Shown piece after piece: positions 44,901 through 55,943 of a stretch of DNA of 64,000 nt; the stretch's first letter is position 1, and each line of letters starts with the position of its first letter. Source of the stretch: Romanomermis culicivorax (lineage: Eukaryota; Nematoda; Enoplea; Mermithida; Mermithidae). The translations under genes were made by a program, and so were the position numbers. The stretch spans positions 310,001 to 374,000 of the forward strand of contig CAWUHX010000117.1 in NCBI GenBank assembly GCA_963922205.1, given 5' to 3'. The notes beneath the pieces are model-generated. The model saw only the letters and a list, made by a program, of their open reading frames with translations, ran no database searches and was not told where the DNA came from.

Positions 44901-45341
44901 AGAATTGCTATAGATTTTGATTGCGCTAAAAGTCTAATGTTACTGCTAAACTATGACGCGTATCAGTATATCTTCACGCAAGCGCAACTAACGTTATATA
45001 ACGAAGTTTCGGAAAACTTGAAAAACGCGTCGGAATCGCATAAACGATATTTCGATAAAAAAGCGAAAGAGCAGAAATACGATCTAAATGATCTCATACT
45101 GTTGATTAACAACAAAAAAGCGACTAAAGTGGACAAAGACTATATCGGACCCTTCGTAGTGGTCGAAAATTCCAAAACTTCCAAAAAGGTCATAACGATC
45201 GATAGTTTAGATTGTCCCGGACAATCTCAGAAAGTCTCACTTTCTCGCATAAAGCTGTATTTGCCTCGAATGGCATTCAAAATTTTTAACGCGCAAGTCA
45301 GTGGTCCTCCACAACTGACTAGTCATGTGCTACTGCATTGA
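41964..45341 (+). pseudogene. pol: RT, RNase H and integrase of element C
   Basis: In the same frame as gag. One TGA (42846-42848, CGA in D) falls just before [15 protein letters not shown] catalytic motif YIDD is intact, as are RNase H motifs [28 protein letters not shown] and NACADFLSR. Integrase has an HHCC region ([17 protein letters not shown]...CKTCQQ), SDQGSGF and the correctly spaced Glu (NGMVETFNQ). The first core Asp position reads Asn ([10 protein letters not shown] where VxxDIVGPFP is expected). The C-terminus [10 protein letters not shown]...YIGPFVVVE is the usual tail. The copy is probably inactive. Confidence 0.88.
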
Positions 45342-46083
45342 GAGCAAATTTTGTATCATTCGTAAAATATTTATTTTCTACTTTGAAATCGATTCGTTTT
45401 TTATATATTCCGTTTTCCGTTTCGTCTTCACCATTTTGATCATTTTGAACTAACCTATAACAGTCTTTCACAGACTAAAGCTAGCGTATGGCCGATTTGC
45501 GAGCTGCGATAAAAACTCCGTTTTGAAACATGCTTTCGCATAATCTACTGGGTGGCAAAGAAACCACGACATCGTAAACCTTTCAAATTTTTCTATGTCT
45601 CATCCGTATCGCCGAGATTTCTTCTACAGTTCGGTATTGATCCGCTCAATACTTTCGAATTTCGAGTTTCAAAGACTTTGCCAGAAGCTTTATATACATT
45701 TCTCAATGAAACTTAAAGCTTGCATCCACTGCAAACTTTCCGATCTGACGCCTCCGTGGCTAAAGATTCCGTTCTAAAACACTGACGCCTCCGCGCCTAA
45801 AGACTCCGGTCATCAAAATAGAGACTCGGGTCATCAAAATAAAGACTCTGGTCTTTCCCCTCGAAATCCAGCCTTGGCGATACGTTCCGTAGAAAAAAAT
45901 TTTTTTTTTGTTCCATATAGGAAAAAATGCCGCCGTTGTTTCAAAGTATCTGATCGCTGCCAAAGTTGAATGAAAAGGTCCACCAAAGAAAGAAAAATCC
46001 TCTGCATCTAAAGAAAAAAACGCTCCTTCCCGAAGAGAGAAAATTAGAATCGCTTGAGGCGATTTGCGTCAAAGGGGGAGGAG
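45342..46083 (+). other. 3' untranslated region and polypurine tract of element C
   Basis: About 740 bases without coding. The tract AAAGGGGGAGGAG at 46071-46083 lies directly before the 3' LTR and is the polypurine tract. A short direct repeat of GACGCCTCCG occurs near 45749 and 45783. Confidence 0.8.
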
Positions 46084-46637
46084 TGTTGTGGTGCGCCGAT
46101 CGACTACAGTAAGCTCATCTGCTTTTCAAAGTGATTCGCAAGAATGCATCATTTCAGAGCTCAAAGTTGTCCGAAGGTACAACATCAAAGATTACACTCA
46201 CAGCAAGTTTGTGATAAAGTCAGTTGTTGTTTTGTTTGTTTTAGTGAGCAGTCAGTTTTGTGAGAGGCTCTGAGCATCGCTAGTAAATCGAAAACCGAGC
46301 GTGTGTTCTAGGTCGAGTCAAACTATTTGGAAAATAGTTTGAGTATTCAGGTGAAACTCCTAGCGGTTAAGACAGCACGGCTCGAGTTTCGGCATCCGAA
46401 AACCTTCGAGGACCTGAGTGAAGATCCCTGGATAAATTGACACAGCGCTCTCTACTAGCCCATCAATCTCCTGTGTACGATTATCGTTGCGTAAATTCAT
46501 CAAACACCCCGAGTGTTCCGTTTCTAGCGTTCCGCACGCTCTTCTACTTTCCATACGTCTCTTCTAAAACGCGCGATAAATCGTCAAGCTACACAGCTTA
46601 ACTCCCGTCGTCTAATCTCATTTTCTCACGCACGATA
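46084..46637 (+). repeat. 3' LTR of element C with divergent U3
   Basis: TGTTGTGG start directly after the polypurine tract. From about 46305 onward it matches the 5' LTR, including the CAAACTATTT hairpin. The first about 220 bases are unrelated to the 5' LTR of C. It ends ACGATA next to the target duplication. Confidence 0.8.
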
Positions 46638-46980
46638 TACTTGGGGGGTTGGGGGGGACCCCCCCCCAACTTGGCCAACCCTGTACCCAAAATCATTTCC
46701 CCCCCAACCCCCGCCCCCCAGTTTGGAAAAAATTAAAAAAATTTTCAAAAAAGTGTATGTTTTTTGGCCTTTTTTGGGAAAAATTTCGACTTTTTCCTAC
46801 CCCCCCCCCAAATATTCGGATTTACCCCCCCCCCCAACTGGTCGGAGGTCTTACTGGTATGGCCCCTCCTACTTTATGGTTTTTACAGGCAAAAAACATT
46901 TACTATTTCAACTCCATTTTCCAGCTCCCAATCATGCAACTTTAATGCACTAATTATACGTACAGAATAGTCACACTGTT

Positions 46981-47172
46981 GTGCCAACTGATTCCTGCAC
47001 ATTTCAAGAATTGGGCACAACATACGTTTGGAAACATTGTTTCAACCAGCATCTTCAGCAGTATGGGCTCATCCCATCACTAAGGCTTGGAACAGTGCTT
47101 CCAATTGAAAGTCCTGATGCTGAATGTGGCTTTAGTATTATTAATCCCATTGACTATGAACTACGAGTTTGA
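46981..47172 (+). pseudogene. Possible hAT-type dimerisation-domain remnant
   Basis: A 63-codon frame whose second half (IPSLRLGTVLPIESPDAECG followed by FSIINPIDYELR) resembles the C-terminal dimerisation region of hAT or KIAA1586-like transposases (P-L-x-K-L...VLP...ERGFS-x-M-N-x-I-K). Cys replaces the Arg. Upstream coding is absent, so at most a last-exon relic. Confidence 0.4.
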
Positions 47173-47412
47173 AACCAAGTACCACTCCTGATCCACGTCA
47201 ACAGACCTCACATGTCTCAACTCATAGCAGGAAAGTATGCCACAGCTTGGATAACCATATGCGCACAGAAGACCCAACGCAGAAGCGGGGAAAAGGAAAG
47301 GAGAGCATGAAGAGGCAGAATTTTAAGAACATAATGTTTCTCTTCCCAAGGGGCGATTTTTTTATTAATCACATATACATAAGTCATTATTCCATCTCCC
47401 AATTATATTTAT

Positions 47413-48505
47413 AACTAGTTTATTAGAAAACGCCCCGATGGGGCAGAAAAAAGAAGAATATACTTGCTTCCATAGTTGCCATGGTAGAAAAAGAAGTGGA
47501 CTAGATTTTTGAGAACTTGGGTCAGACTAGAGTTGGAAAAAATTCACTTTCTCTATATTGGATTTTCATTCTTTCTCAAAAAAATTGTCTATGTCTGTGA
47601 AAAAGTATATTCTGCAGCTGAGTGCATCAACACACTTTCCAACCAAGCATGTGCATCTCTGAAATTTTTAGGAGAGTACAGGCGTGGACCTTGGTGTTTT
47701 AGCATTTTGTGAGACAAAAAATTCAAAAAAAGTTGACCAAAAAATTTTTTGCGCAACAAATTTTCCAGTTTCAAAACCCTTGTAGAAATTTATACCCCCG
47801 TGTCTCCTCTCACACATGTCTGCTTTGCTTCCAATGGTGTTAAACATTTCACTGAATTTGGTGTCAACAAAAGGAATCAAGTTTTTCGCATAATTTTCTT
47901 GTCTCTAAAGCAAATAAATATGAAAATTTCTGTGATTCCCAAACTCGAACTTAAACCTCAGTTTTAGTTAATCCTGAAGTGAGTATGATTTGTGCATTGG
48001 AAGAAAATAATTTGGACATTGTGAATAGCTTAAACTCAGGATCATCAATTTAATCCCGATGTTGAGATTATCCACATGTTGGGTTAGTGCAATGAACCTC
48101 AGGTTCCTTTATCGTTCTGAAAATGACTATAATATGCCTCCCTCATTATTTTTCAGCTAGTGTGAAAGGCAGGAGTTTTGAATTGGTCGGAAGTTAGAAT
48201 GCTATCGGTTTACCATTTCTTTACACTTGAAGTCAGGTGCATATAATTTTCATATAGAAAAATTTTACTGTAGTTGATGCCAGTTGAAGGAAAAAATGCA
48301 CGATGCTGCAGAAAATACTTTTTCACAGACATAGAAAATTTTTTTGAGATAGAATAAAAATCCAATATAAAGAAAGTGAATTTTTTCTAACTTTGACCCA
48401 AGTTCTCAAAATTCTAGTCCACTTCTTTTTCTACCATGGCAACTATGGAAGCAAGTATATTCTCCTTTTTTCTGCCCCATCAGGGCATTTTCTAATAAAC
48501 TAGTT
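47413..48505. mobile_element. Foldback element with about 205-bp inverted repeats
   Basis: The left arm 47413-47621 (AACTAGTTTATTAGAAAA...) is the complement of the right arm 48297-48505, at high identity by eye, including CATGGCAACTATGG and TTTTTCACAGACATAG. The interior of about 675 bases has no ORF I trust. No clear target duplication was found. Confidence 0.85.
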
Positions 48506-48644
48506 CATTTCTTTTTAGTGGGCCTCAACCATGCACAAGAACTTTCATAGAAGCACATTGAAGTTTTAAATTCGGTCATCGGCACTTAAAAAAAAAACAA
48601 TAAAAAAAACTTCAACCAACGAATTCTCACCTCCAGCAAAAGTA

Positions 48645-49440
48645 AAGCATGTGTAAACTGCATAGTACTTAAAAAACGTTGTAAAGATACTGAAAGGTAA
48701 CCATATCTATTGAATTCCTCATGGTTCAGAATACTTCAACCCAAAAAATTGCAGAAATACCTTTGTTTACACAAATGACTTTTCTCGTGTAAACTGACTC
48801 GGTAGTGATCACTTTCATTAAATTCCCAGTGGTCGAAACAAAAAGCTCACGAAAACAGGCTTGGTTAAATCCGGAATAATTTTTCTGTGTAAAGTTACAC
48901 ATGCATTGAATTCCCTGCAGTCAAAAGCCCTTCCATAAAAAATCACGAAAATACGCTTGTTTACACCCGCGATAGTTTTTTTTTGTAAGATGATCGCGTT
49001 TATCAAATTCTCCGTGATCGAAAACCCCTTTCACCGTAAAATCACGAAAGTACGTTTGTTTACAACTGGGATAAGTTTTTGTGTAAAGTGATCACATTCA
49101 TCAAATTCCCCGTGGTTGGAAACCTCTTCCAGCAAAAAATCACGAAAATACGTCTGTTTACACATGAGATAATTTTTGGTGTAAAGTGATCACATTCATT
49201 GAATTCCTCATGGTCGAAAATTCCCTCCTCAAGAAAATTACGGCAGTACGCTTGTTTACACCGTGGATAATTTTTTTGTGTAAAGTGAGGATGTCTATTG
49301 AATTCCCCGCGGTCGAAAACTCCCTCCACTGAAAAATCACAGAAATACGCTTGTTTACACCCGGGATAATTTTCCGTGTAAAGTGACTTTGTCCATCAAA
49401 TTCCCAATGGTTGATAACCCTTGCAGTCCTAAAATCGCAA
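48645..49440. repeat. 98-bp tandem repeat, about eight units
   Basis: The unit runs from ATCACGAAAATACGCTTGTT through TTTTGTGTAAAGTGATCAC to CCCCGTGGTCGAAAACC. Seven good units start about every 98 bases from 48745, with a degraded unit before. The unit length is not a multiple of three, so the minus-strand open frames over it are not a repeat protein. Confidence 0.85.
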
Positions 49441-50860
49441 TAAGGCTACAGGTTTATTTGGAACTGCAAAAAAATTAGTAGTGCATTATGCTGCAAAAAA
49501 TTATTTTCTTGAACCCATAAGTATTATATAACAAAATTGGGGAATTTGGCGTTTTCCGGGACTTTGGACAACCATATAATTGAATTGAAACCATATTTCA
49601 AAAACAGAAAAATTCGCATTTGAGATTACACCCCCAAGATTCTTTGGCCAAAGTATGGAGGTTGGATATGGCACTCCAATTGCTGGGCATGGTGGAACTG
49701 GGGGGCCTTGAAAAGTGCGTTTTTTTGCGTGTTTTTGGGGCCCCACCGAGCACCACTTGCAGATAGAGGCGAAATGACAAAAGGCACCCCATAGTTTGCC
49801 CATATGCCCGATATTATGCAAAAAACCCAAACCCGAAGGTTCTAGCTCTTACTGTTTTGGCTCTAGGGGGGGGGACATGAAATTTGGGGGTCAAGTATAT
49901 TATAGGTTGACGCTGTCGCGCCACCTATGATGATTTCCTACAAGTAGTATATATTAATGTGCTGATATCCTTTCCTAAAAATCGCTATATGGCACAGAAG
50001 TTGCATACTTTCCCATTATCATTTGCTCAGTAAATGTGTCAAAAAGAGCAGTGAGTAATTCCTCAGAATCACACATTCTGCCATTTTTCTCGAATTAGTA
50101 TAACCTACTGGGGAGAGGATGAAGTCTACCAAATTTTTTTGCTACAGTGAGCTGTTTTTATGGGGGTAGTAAATGAATTTCCAAATCTAAGACGGGGATA
50201 TTACCCCCCATAGGGTGTTGTGCAGGTCTTTTCTTGGGAGGTTTAAGAAAAGATGGAGGCTTTGGGTCTGATCTGACCTGTTAGAACTACTCCCTTGGCT
50301 AAACCTCGGTGATAGTGCAACAGTCCGATTATCCCCGACCTACAACAACAAAGATAAACTTAACCTCAAATGTGGGGCCTCACCAAAGAGCTCCGCAGTC
50401 TCCTAGCTGAGACAAAGAATCCCCTCAGGGATAAACTTACTTGAGTATAACCCTTAAAGGGTTTCCCAAAGCTTGCTGGGTGCAAGCTGGCGCCTGGGCC
50501 TCTGGCCCTCCGCCTTCGTCGATTGGAATTATCTAAATAAATAAACAAATAGATTAAGCAATAAATCCGACGAAATATGTAAAAAGAATGTGGATAAACC
50601 ACAGTGAATATTATGCAAAAACAAGACTGAATGCTGGGAAATATATTTATGGACGCCAGCAATAACAAGAATAATATAAAAACAACGATATAGTGAACAA
50701 TCATTTCACCATATCTTTTTGGTCTTTCTTTGGCGCTCCACTTCTATGCAAATGTCTGCGCCGCTGGTCGTCCATTTCTTCGATTTGCATGGCGATTTCC
50801 CCACGCGATTTGACATCAACAGGGTGCCCAACAGGGGTGCTCTAGTATCAAGGGTCTTAA
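49441..50860. other. Intergenic, nothing recognised
   Basis: No gene, RNA or transposon end that I can support. Two moderately GC-rich patches (49620-49870 and 50360-50520) have no recognisable product. Minus-strand frames at 49501-49830 and 50366-50704 lack any domain and start within low-complexity sequence. Confidence 0.4.
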
Positions 50861-50891
50861 AGGAATATGGTGTTGATACTTTCTGGGGAAA

Positions 50892-50953
50892 TTGTGTAGT
50901 TAAGTCTATAGCGTTAAGTCCATAGGCTGGTGGACCAGGTTCAATTCTTGATG
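50892..50953 (+). repeat. tRNA-derived SINE-like segment
   Basis: A-box-like TGTGTAGTTAAGTCTATAG and B-box-like GGTTCAATTC preceded by GGTGGACCA, the same family as 37668-37740. A third partial copy on the minus strand is at about 51885-51920 (complement GGTTCGATTT). Confidence 0.55.
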
Positions 50954-51917
50954 TAAGTAGGATTTTTCTGTAGGGGCCATTCCGTGCTCTGAAAATGTGC
51001 TGGTTGGCTTTCTCAGATGTCAGACTACTTGAAAAAGCCGAATTTGAGCAAATTTGAAAGTTTCAGTTAAAATATACTCGTTCCAAAATTTTTGAGGTCT
51101 TTGAACAAATGTGGAAGAAAAATTTTGGGTTTTCATATTGAAAAGATGCATTTTGGTGCAATATAAGAGGTCCAAATCTCGAAATTTTTCGGCGCTTTGC
51201 GCCGGTAATAACCTTTACAACCATTACTTACTATTTATTACTAAGCTCAGGCGTGGCTTTTAGCATGTCTACCTTCACTTACCATTTAATCTTGAATAGT
51301 TTTCATCATCTTGAAGGTATTATTTAATGTTTAATGGGCAATCTTGCATATTATATCCATACCTGTATTTCGGGGGGTTGGGGGGGGGCCCCCAATTCGG
51401 TCAACCATATACCCGACCCACCCCCAGTTTGGAAAAAATTGAAAAAATTAGCAGAAAAGTGTATTTTTTTGGCCTTTTTTGGGAAAAATTTCGACTTTTT
51501 TCGACTCCTCCCCCCAAATTTCGGATTTACGCTTCCCCCCCTCCCAACTGGTCGGACCTCTTACAGGTATGATTATATCTCTATCTCTAATGAAGATCTG
51601 CTTTTTTTCCTTCATACATTTTTTGAGAAAGATCAACGTGTCAACTTTCTCAACTTGTTCAAGCGTTTGTTCTTTTCTTAACGTAAATTCAATTCAAAAG
51701 CTTCATGGAAGAATTTTTGGAGAATTTCTACACTTCTGACTCATTGCTTTTCGGCTAAATAGAACGAGTCGAGTATATTTTAGCTGAATCTCTCAAATTG
51801 GGCTTTTTCAAGTAGTTTGACGCTTGAGAAAGCCAACCAGCATATTTTCAAAGCGCGGAATGGCCCCTACAGATAAATCCTACCTACATCAAAAATCGAA
51901 CCTGGTCCACCAGCCTG
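50927..51917. mobile_element. Foldback element with about 150-bp arms, containing a MITE
   Basis: Arms 50927-51079 and 51770-51917 are inverted copies (shared GGCTGGTGGACCAGGTTC, GGGGCCATTCCG and GTTGGCTTTCTC features). The interior includes the inverted match to 32025-32217 and MITE copy 4. No gene. Confidence 0.7.
51358..51571. mobile_element. Poly-C MITE copy 4
   Basis: 214 bp with CATACCTGTA/TACAGGTATG ends and the perfect 8-bp duplication attatatc (51350-51357 and 51572-51579). Confidence 0.92.
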
Positions 51918-52230
51918 TAGCCTAAGCCTAAGTAACATTTAAAGGAAAAATAAATGTCTACTCACTAATCACAAAAATGGATGAAAATCGAAACTATTAA
52001 AATACTAAACTCAAATTAGATTTCCTAATTCGTTGACTTTCGACAATAAAGGGTAACATTTCCAACGTGGTCTGAAAATTTGCATAATATATATAAAATT
52101 CTGAAAATATGTGAATCTTATGGCCAAATACCCTGCAGAATTTGAACCGGTGTTCAAATTTCGTCATTTTTTCTTTCCGCGCTTCCATTTTACCAGTAAT
52201 AATTAAAAAATAACTATTTATGGTATTGGT
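51913..52230. repeat. Inverted copy of repeat 36727-37283, MITE-free
   Basis: Complementary to 36727-37283 but continuous where that copy holds a MITE, so it approximates an empty site. Confidence 0.7.
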
Positions 52231-52589
52231 ATAAACGGTAGATAAATTCATTTCGGGCGCTTGGCGGCTGAAATGAATTTTACCCGGCTAAGTTTATGAA
52301 AGATACGAACGAATTAATAGTTTTTAAAATTTTTCGAATGATAAATTTCTAGAAATTACGATCTATGAACACAAAATTCAAATCTAATTTTTGAGATATA
52401 TGATCAGAATGATTATCAGAATGCTTTAAAAAGCTCAAAAACACTTAAATAAAGCATTTATGAGCATTTTCAAGCGAAAAACAAGGATTTTAAGACCAAA
52501 AAATTTTTTTCACATGTGGAAAAAAATTTGACCCCTTTCCACATTTGTGGAAAGAAGTTTGTGGAGAAAAAACATTGGTGCGATGATGG
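52231..52589. other. AT-rich intergenic with TIR-element debris
   Basis: Contains CCACATTTGTGGAAAGA-type palindromes like the ends of the element at 32218-36724 and ATTGGTGCGATG matching 36650, so probably a decayed relative. A hairpin TTCATTTC/GAAATGAA around GGGCGCTTGGCGGCT is at about 52245-52276. No gene. Confidence 0.4.
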
Positions 52590-53873
52590 CAAGTTTGGCA
52601 AGCTTTGGTTTTTTGGTTTTTTAGAAAAACCAAAAAATTGGAAAATCTCTGGTTTTTTGGTTTTTTTCCAAAATCACTGAAAAACTGCTTTTTCACAATA
52701 GTCGATCTTCTAGACATGTATTGATGTCTATGTAAATCAACAAAACAATTAATTTAGTTGAACTGATTTCAATGAAAAGTAGAAAAAAGTCGTGTTTTTA
52801 TGATATATTTTGTACACGAAAGATGTATATAAATCAGTCGATACTTTATGTATCCATCATGCAAGCGCACATTTAGTACATGAGTCTAGTTTGCTATTAT
52901 TCATACCATATGGGATGACATCCATTGATCCATATCATCATCAAAATTTTATAAAGTATGATTGAGTTTAATATTCCGAATTTATTGTTACAGTAAGATT
53001 TTCAATTTTATTAGCTCGAAATTTTAAAATATAAAGGAGATAACAATAGTAAAATTTTATTGGTTAGGCTTGATTGAACCCCATATGTTCAATATTTTCA
53101 ATTCAATGACTGCATACTTTAGGTTAACAAAAGGTCGCTACTAGGTAGAAAAAAATCGTTCAATCAATCGATAGGCTACGTATCCATTGTGCAAGCGAGA
53201 CTAGTATATACAATAAGAGCCAGTTGCCGTAGTTATAGCTCGCAGACACGTTTGAAAAGCAATAATTTGGAAACATCTGAAATGTCTATGTGTGACTTTC
53301 AAGTGCAGTTTGTGTGTAATAATCTATCAATTTGAAACCCTCTTATCAAAAATGGTATGCTTAAAAGTTGTGTCATTTCAGCTTTCCTATGCATACTTAT
53401 ATATGTGATGCATGGATACAATTTTTTGGTTGATTTCTTATGAGTTTTGATTACGTTATGTACATGACGTTATTGTATATTTCTCTTCATTTGTCTTTTT
53501 TCATCTTTTTTCTTGAATTTCCCCTTTACATATTGCATGATCTGCTCAATTTTTAATTCTCTTATGTTCTCCACTCATTGTTTCTTTCTTGTGTGCCCGA
53601 TATTACTGTATTTTTATTGCTATAATAGCCATTTCCTATAGCATAAAGTAATGACACTTATGATAAGATTAATACTTCTAGCTGCCAGTTTAAGGCTCCC
53701 TAACTAGTCGATGATAGGGGGAGCTTCCAGCATTTTTTTACATAGTCATTTTGGTGTACCAAACATTCTAAAAAATTGAACCAGAAAAAACCACTAAAAA
53801 ATCATAGAAAAACCTTTAAAAACCAAAAAATTAAAAACTCGAAATTTCAAGAGTTTGGTTTCTGCCAACCCTG
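52590..53873. mobile_element. Candidate non-autonomous hAT-like element
   Basis: The right end reads, on the complement, CAGGGTTGGCAGAAACC; the left end is CAAGTTTGGCAAGCTTTGG. Adjacent inward sequence is rich in GGTTTTTTGG (left) and its complement (right). Size 1.28 kb, no ORF. The flanks share only GATGG, so the 8-bp duplication is not clean. It sits in a sequence related to 36645-36670. Confidence 0.45.
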
Positions 53874-54913
53874 GATGGCGAGCACTGTTTTATTTCCCCT
53901 GCCGGACGCCGTTTTTTTCCTCAAATGAGGTCTTCTGAGGAAAAAAGTTCGAAATGAGGAAAAAAAATTTGGTGTGATTCTCGTACCAAAAAAAATCTTG
54001 GGGAATTCAAAACCGAAAAGATGCGTTTTAGCGGACTAAGGCATACCTGTAAGGATGATGGTTTTTTTGTACACAGCAACCAAATTTTGGGCTGTGCAAC
54101 AGCAACCAAATTTTTCCGTCGAGTTGCACAGTGCAACTTGAAGCCTGACTGCCCTTATGATTAGGTTATAGGGTTTCCTGTCCGGAGATGCGTTTTTATG
54201 CGTTAAAAAATGGAAATTTGTGAAAATTTTCTGGCGCTTGGCGCCGGCTTTTAATTATTTAATAACTTTTCTATATTATTCCAGTGCGCGGTTCGAAAAT
54301 GTCATTCTAGCTAATGCTTATAGCTTTTAATTATCAACATATTGTGGATAAATGTTTGATCCTGTGTTGTATCATGGCGAATTTCATGAAAAGCAAGATT
54401 TTTCTCCATTATTTTCCCAAAATTTTTTTGCGATCTTTAAAAACTTTTTGACATTTGTGTGATTAGAACATTTTGAATCCAAGTGGAAATTCTTGCTGGT
54501 TGAAGAATCAAAGTTCTTGTTTGCTTTCCTCTAGTTTTTGAATTGTAGTCTCCCCGACTGAAAACTCATTGTATTCCCTGGAAAATTAAACCTTCTGCCT
54601 TAGAAATAAAAGTTGACAAGATTCACTTTCCAGCAATCTAGGATATCAAAATCCCCAAAAAAATTTCGGCGTTGTGCGCGGAACAAGTTACTCATACCAA
54701 CATTTTCATTTTCTCTTCAAAAGTCAGAAAATTGGGTTCTGAAAGCCTGAAGTCGACGCGATTCGAATGAAATACATGGAAAATAGCTTTTAATGGTTTT
54801 TTTGATTAATTTAAGCTAATTTATTGATTTTAAAGTGAGCAACCAAAAATCTATCTGTACAACCAAAATTTTTCCCCAAGTTGCACATTGCAACCTGGCC
54901 TGTGCAAAAAAAC
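53874..54913. other. Intergenic with short dispersed repeats
   Basis: GCAACCAAATTTT/GTGCAACTTG motifs at 54076-54150 recur at 54838-54910. GGCGCTTGGCGCC-like palindromes occur at 54231 and 54664 (also 51188). No gene. Confidence 0.4.
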
Positions 54914-55121
54914 CCTGCCTGTAAGAGGTCCGACCAGTTGAGGGGGGGTCGGAAAAAAGTTGAAATTGTGCTCCAAAAAGGCACTTTTTTGCCAATTTTT
55001 TCAAGTCTGGGGGGTTGGGTACATGGTTGGTCAAGTTGGGAGTGGGGGTCCCAACATTTAGGTATATGGTTCAAGCAAGTTGGGGGGTCCCCCAACCTCC
55101 CCCCCCCCAATTACAGGTATG
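54914..55121. mobile_element. Poly-C MITE copy 5, reverse orientation
   Basis: About 208 bp, with left end TGCCTGTAAGAGGTCCGACC (the complement of the family right end) and right end TACAGGTATG. Target duplication not preserved. Confidence 0.75.
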
Positions 55122-55580
55122 ATTTAAGGGTCATAATCTCAAAAATTTATTTTTTCAGTGGTATAATAATCGCTATTTTCTATCAGATGCGGCTGATATC
55201 CACTTACACTTATTAATTAATTCTCAACAGATTCTATCCAACAAGTTAGCTCATCTCATTTTCTAATCATTAACAGTCAGTATTTCACAAAAAAACAATT
55301 TTTCATCAATTCTTCAACTTTTTCTCTGGATGCTTGGAATTTTTCAAACATTTTTAAACTTGAACTTTTAAGTTTATTGAAAATGAAAATTGAAGACATC
55401 ATTCTAGACTGTGATTTTAGAACATCTATTAACAAATATCCATGTAAGAGATTCATTTTCCAAATTTCCAAAATAAACTACTTGTGAGGTGGTGGGGTTA
55501 TCCTGAAAAATTCAACAGCTGGATTTTATAAAAGGAAATACAGAACAACAATTACGATGAACAACTTTTAATTGACATAG

Positions 55581-55943
55581 TATGTTCAACAAGATAAAAT
55601 TTTATCAAGAATTTTTCTTGGAGTTTTTGCTTGGGGTACATTACCAAAGATAGTTGAAAGACCTGCCGCTCTAATTGCAAACATAGATTCATCTTTTCAA
55701 AAAGGAAGTCATTGGATCACTATGTATTTTGATAATGACAACTCTGTATATTGTTTTGATTCATATGGTTTACCACCAGTTATTCCTGCTTTTATAAACT
55801 ATATTAACAAGAATGCTACAGTAAGACACGTAAATGTGAAACACCTACAAAATTTTTATAGCAGAGTTTGTGGTATTGGTATATATACTTTGTATTTTTT
55901 GTATTATAAAGGGCGATGTGTTCCTATGTATATAATGTTTTAA
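55581..55943 (+). pseudogene. Polinton/adintovirus-type cysteine protease (adenain-like), 5' truncated
   Basis: A frame open from the TAG at 55578 to TAA 55941-55943. It shows FLGVFAWGTLP, PAALIANIDSS, then GSHWITMYFD with the catalytic His, CFDSYGLPP with the acidic residue, and LQNFYSRVCGIGIYTLYFL with the catalytic Cys. This order and spacing match the C5 (adenain) cysteine protease of Maverick/Polinton elements, which processes capsid proteins. No in-frame ATG precedes the conserved part, so the start is lost or moved by a frameshift (an ATG with five codons lies at 55558 in another frame). Confidence 0.8.

Larger units (their letters stand above)
38700..46637 (+). mobile_element. Element C: Ty3/Gypsy-type LTR retroelement without env
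   Basis: 7.9 kb, flanked by the duplication tact (38696-38699 and 46638-46641). It contains a 5' LTR, primer-binding site, gag-pol in a single frame (39351-45341), polypurine tract and 3' LTR. The terminal CA of the 3' LTR has become TA. There is no env. Closely related to element D (59376 onward). Confidence 0.92.
38471..46861. mobile_element. Poly-C MITE-a, split by MITE-b and element C
   Basis: The left end survives as 38471-38476 (repeated within the MITE-b duplication at 38688-38693) plus 38694-38699. The rest is 46642-46861, ending TACTGGTATG, with the element C duplication tact at 46638-46641. The flanks gcccctac (38463-38470) and gcccctcc (46862-46869) match at seven of eight bases, as expected for an 8-bp target duplication. 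Everything in between except these pieces was inserted later. Confidence 0.85.

Noticed and set aside
49060-49340. Minus-strand repeat protein over the 98-bp array
   Set aside because: The unit length is not a multiple of three, so successive units fall in different frames. The open frames are incidental.
48645-49440. CRISPR array
   Set aside because: The units are whole 98-bp diverged tandem repeats with no constant repeat and variable spacer pattern, and the sequence is eukaryotic.
52590-53873. Firm assignment as a hAT MITE with target duplication
   Set aside because: Ends resemble hAT TIRs, but the flanking octamers do not match, so it is reported only at low confidence.
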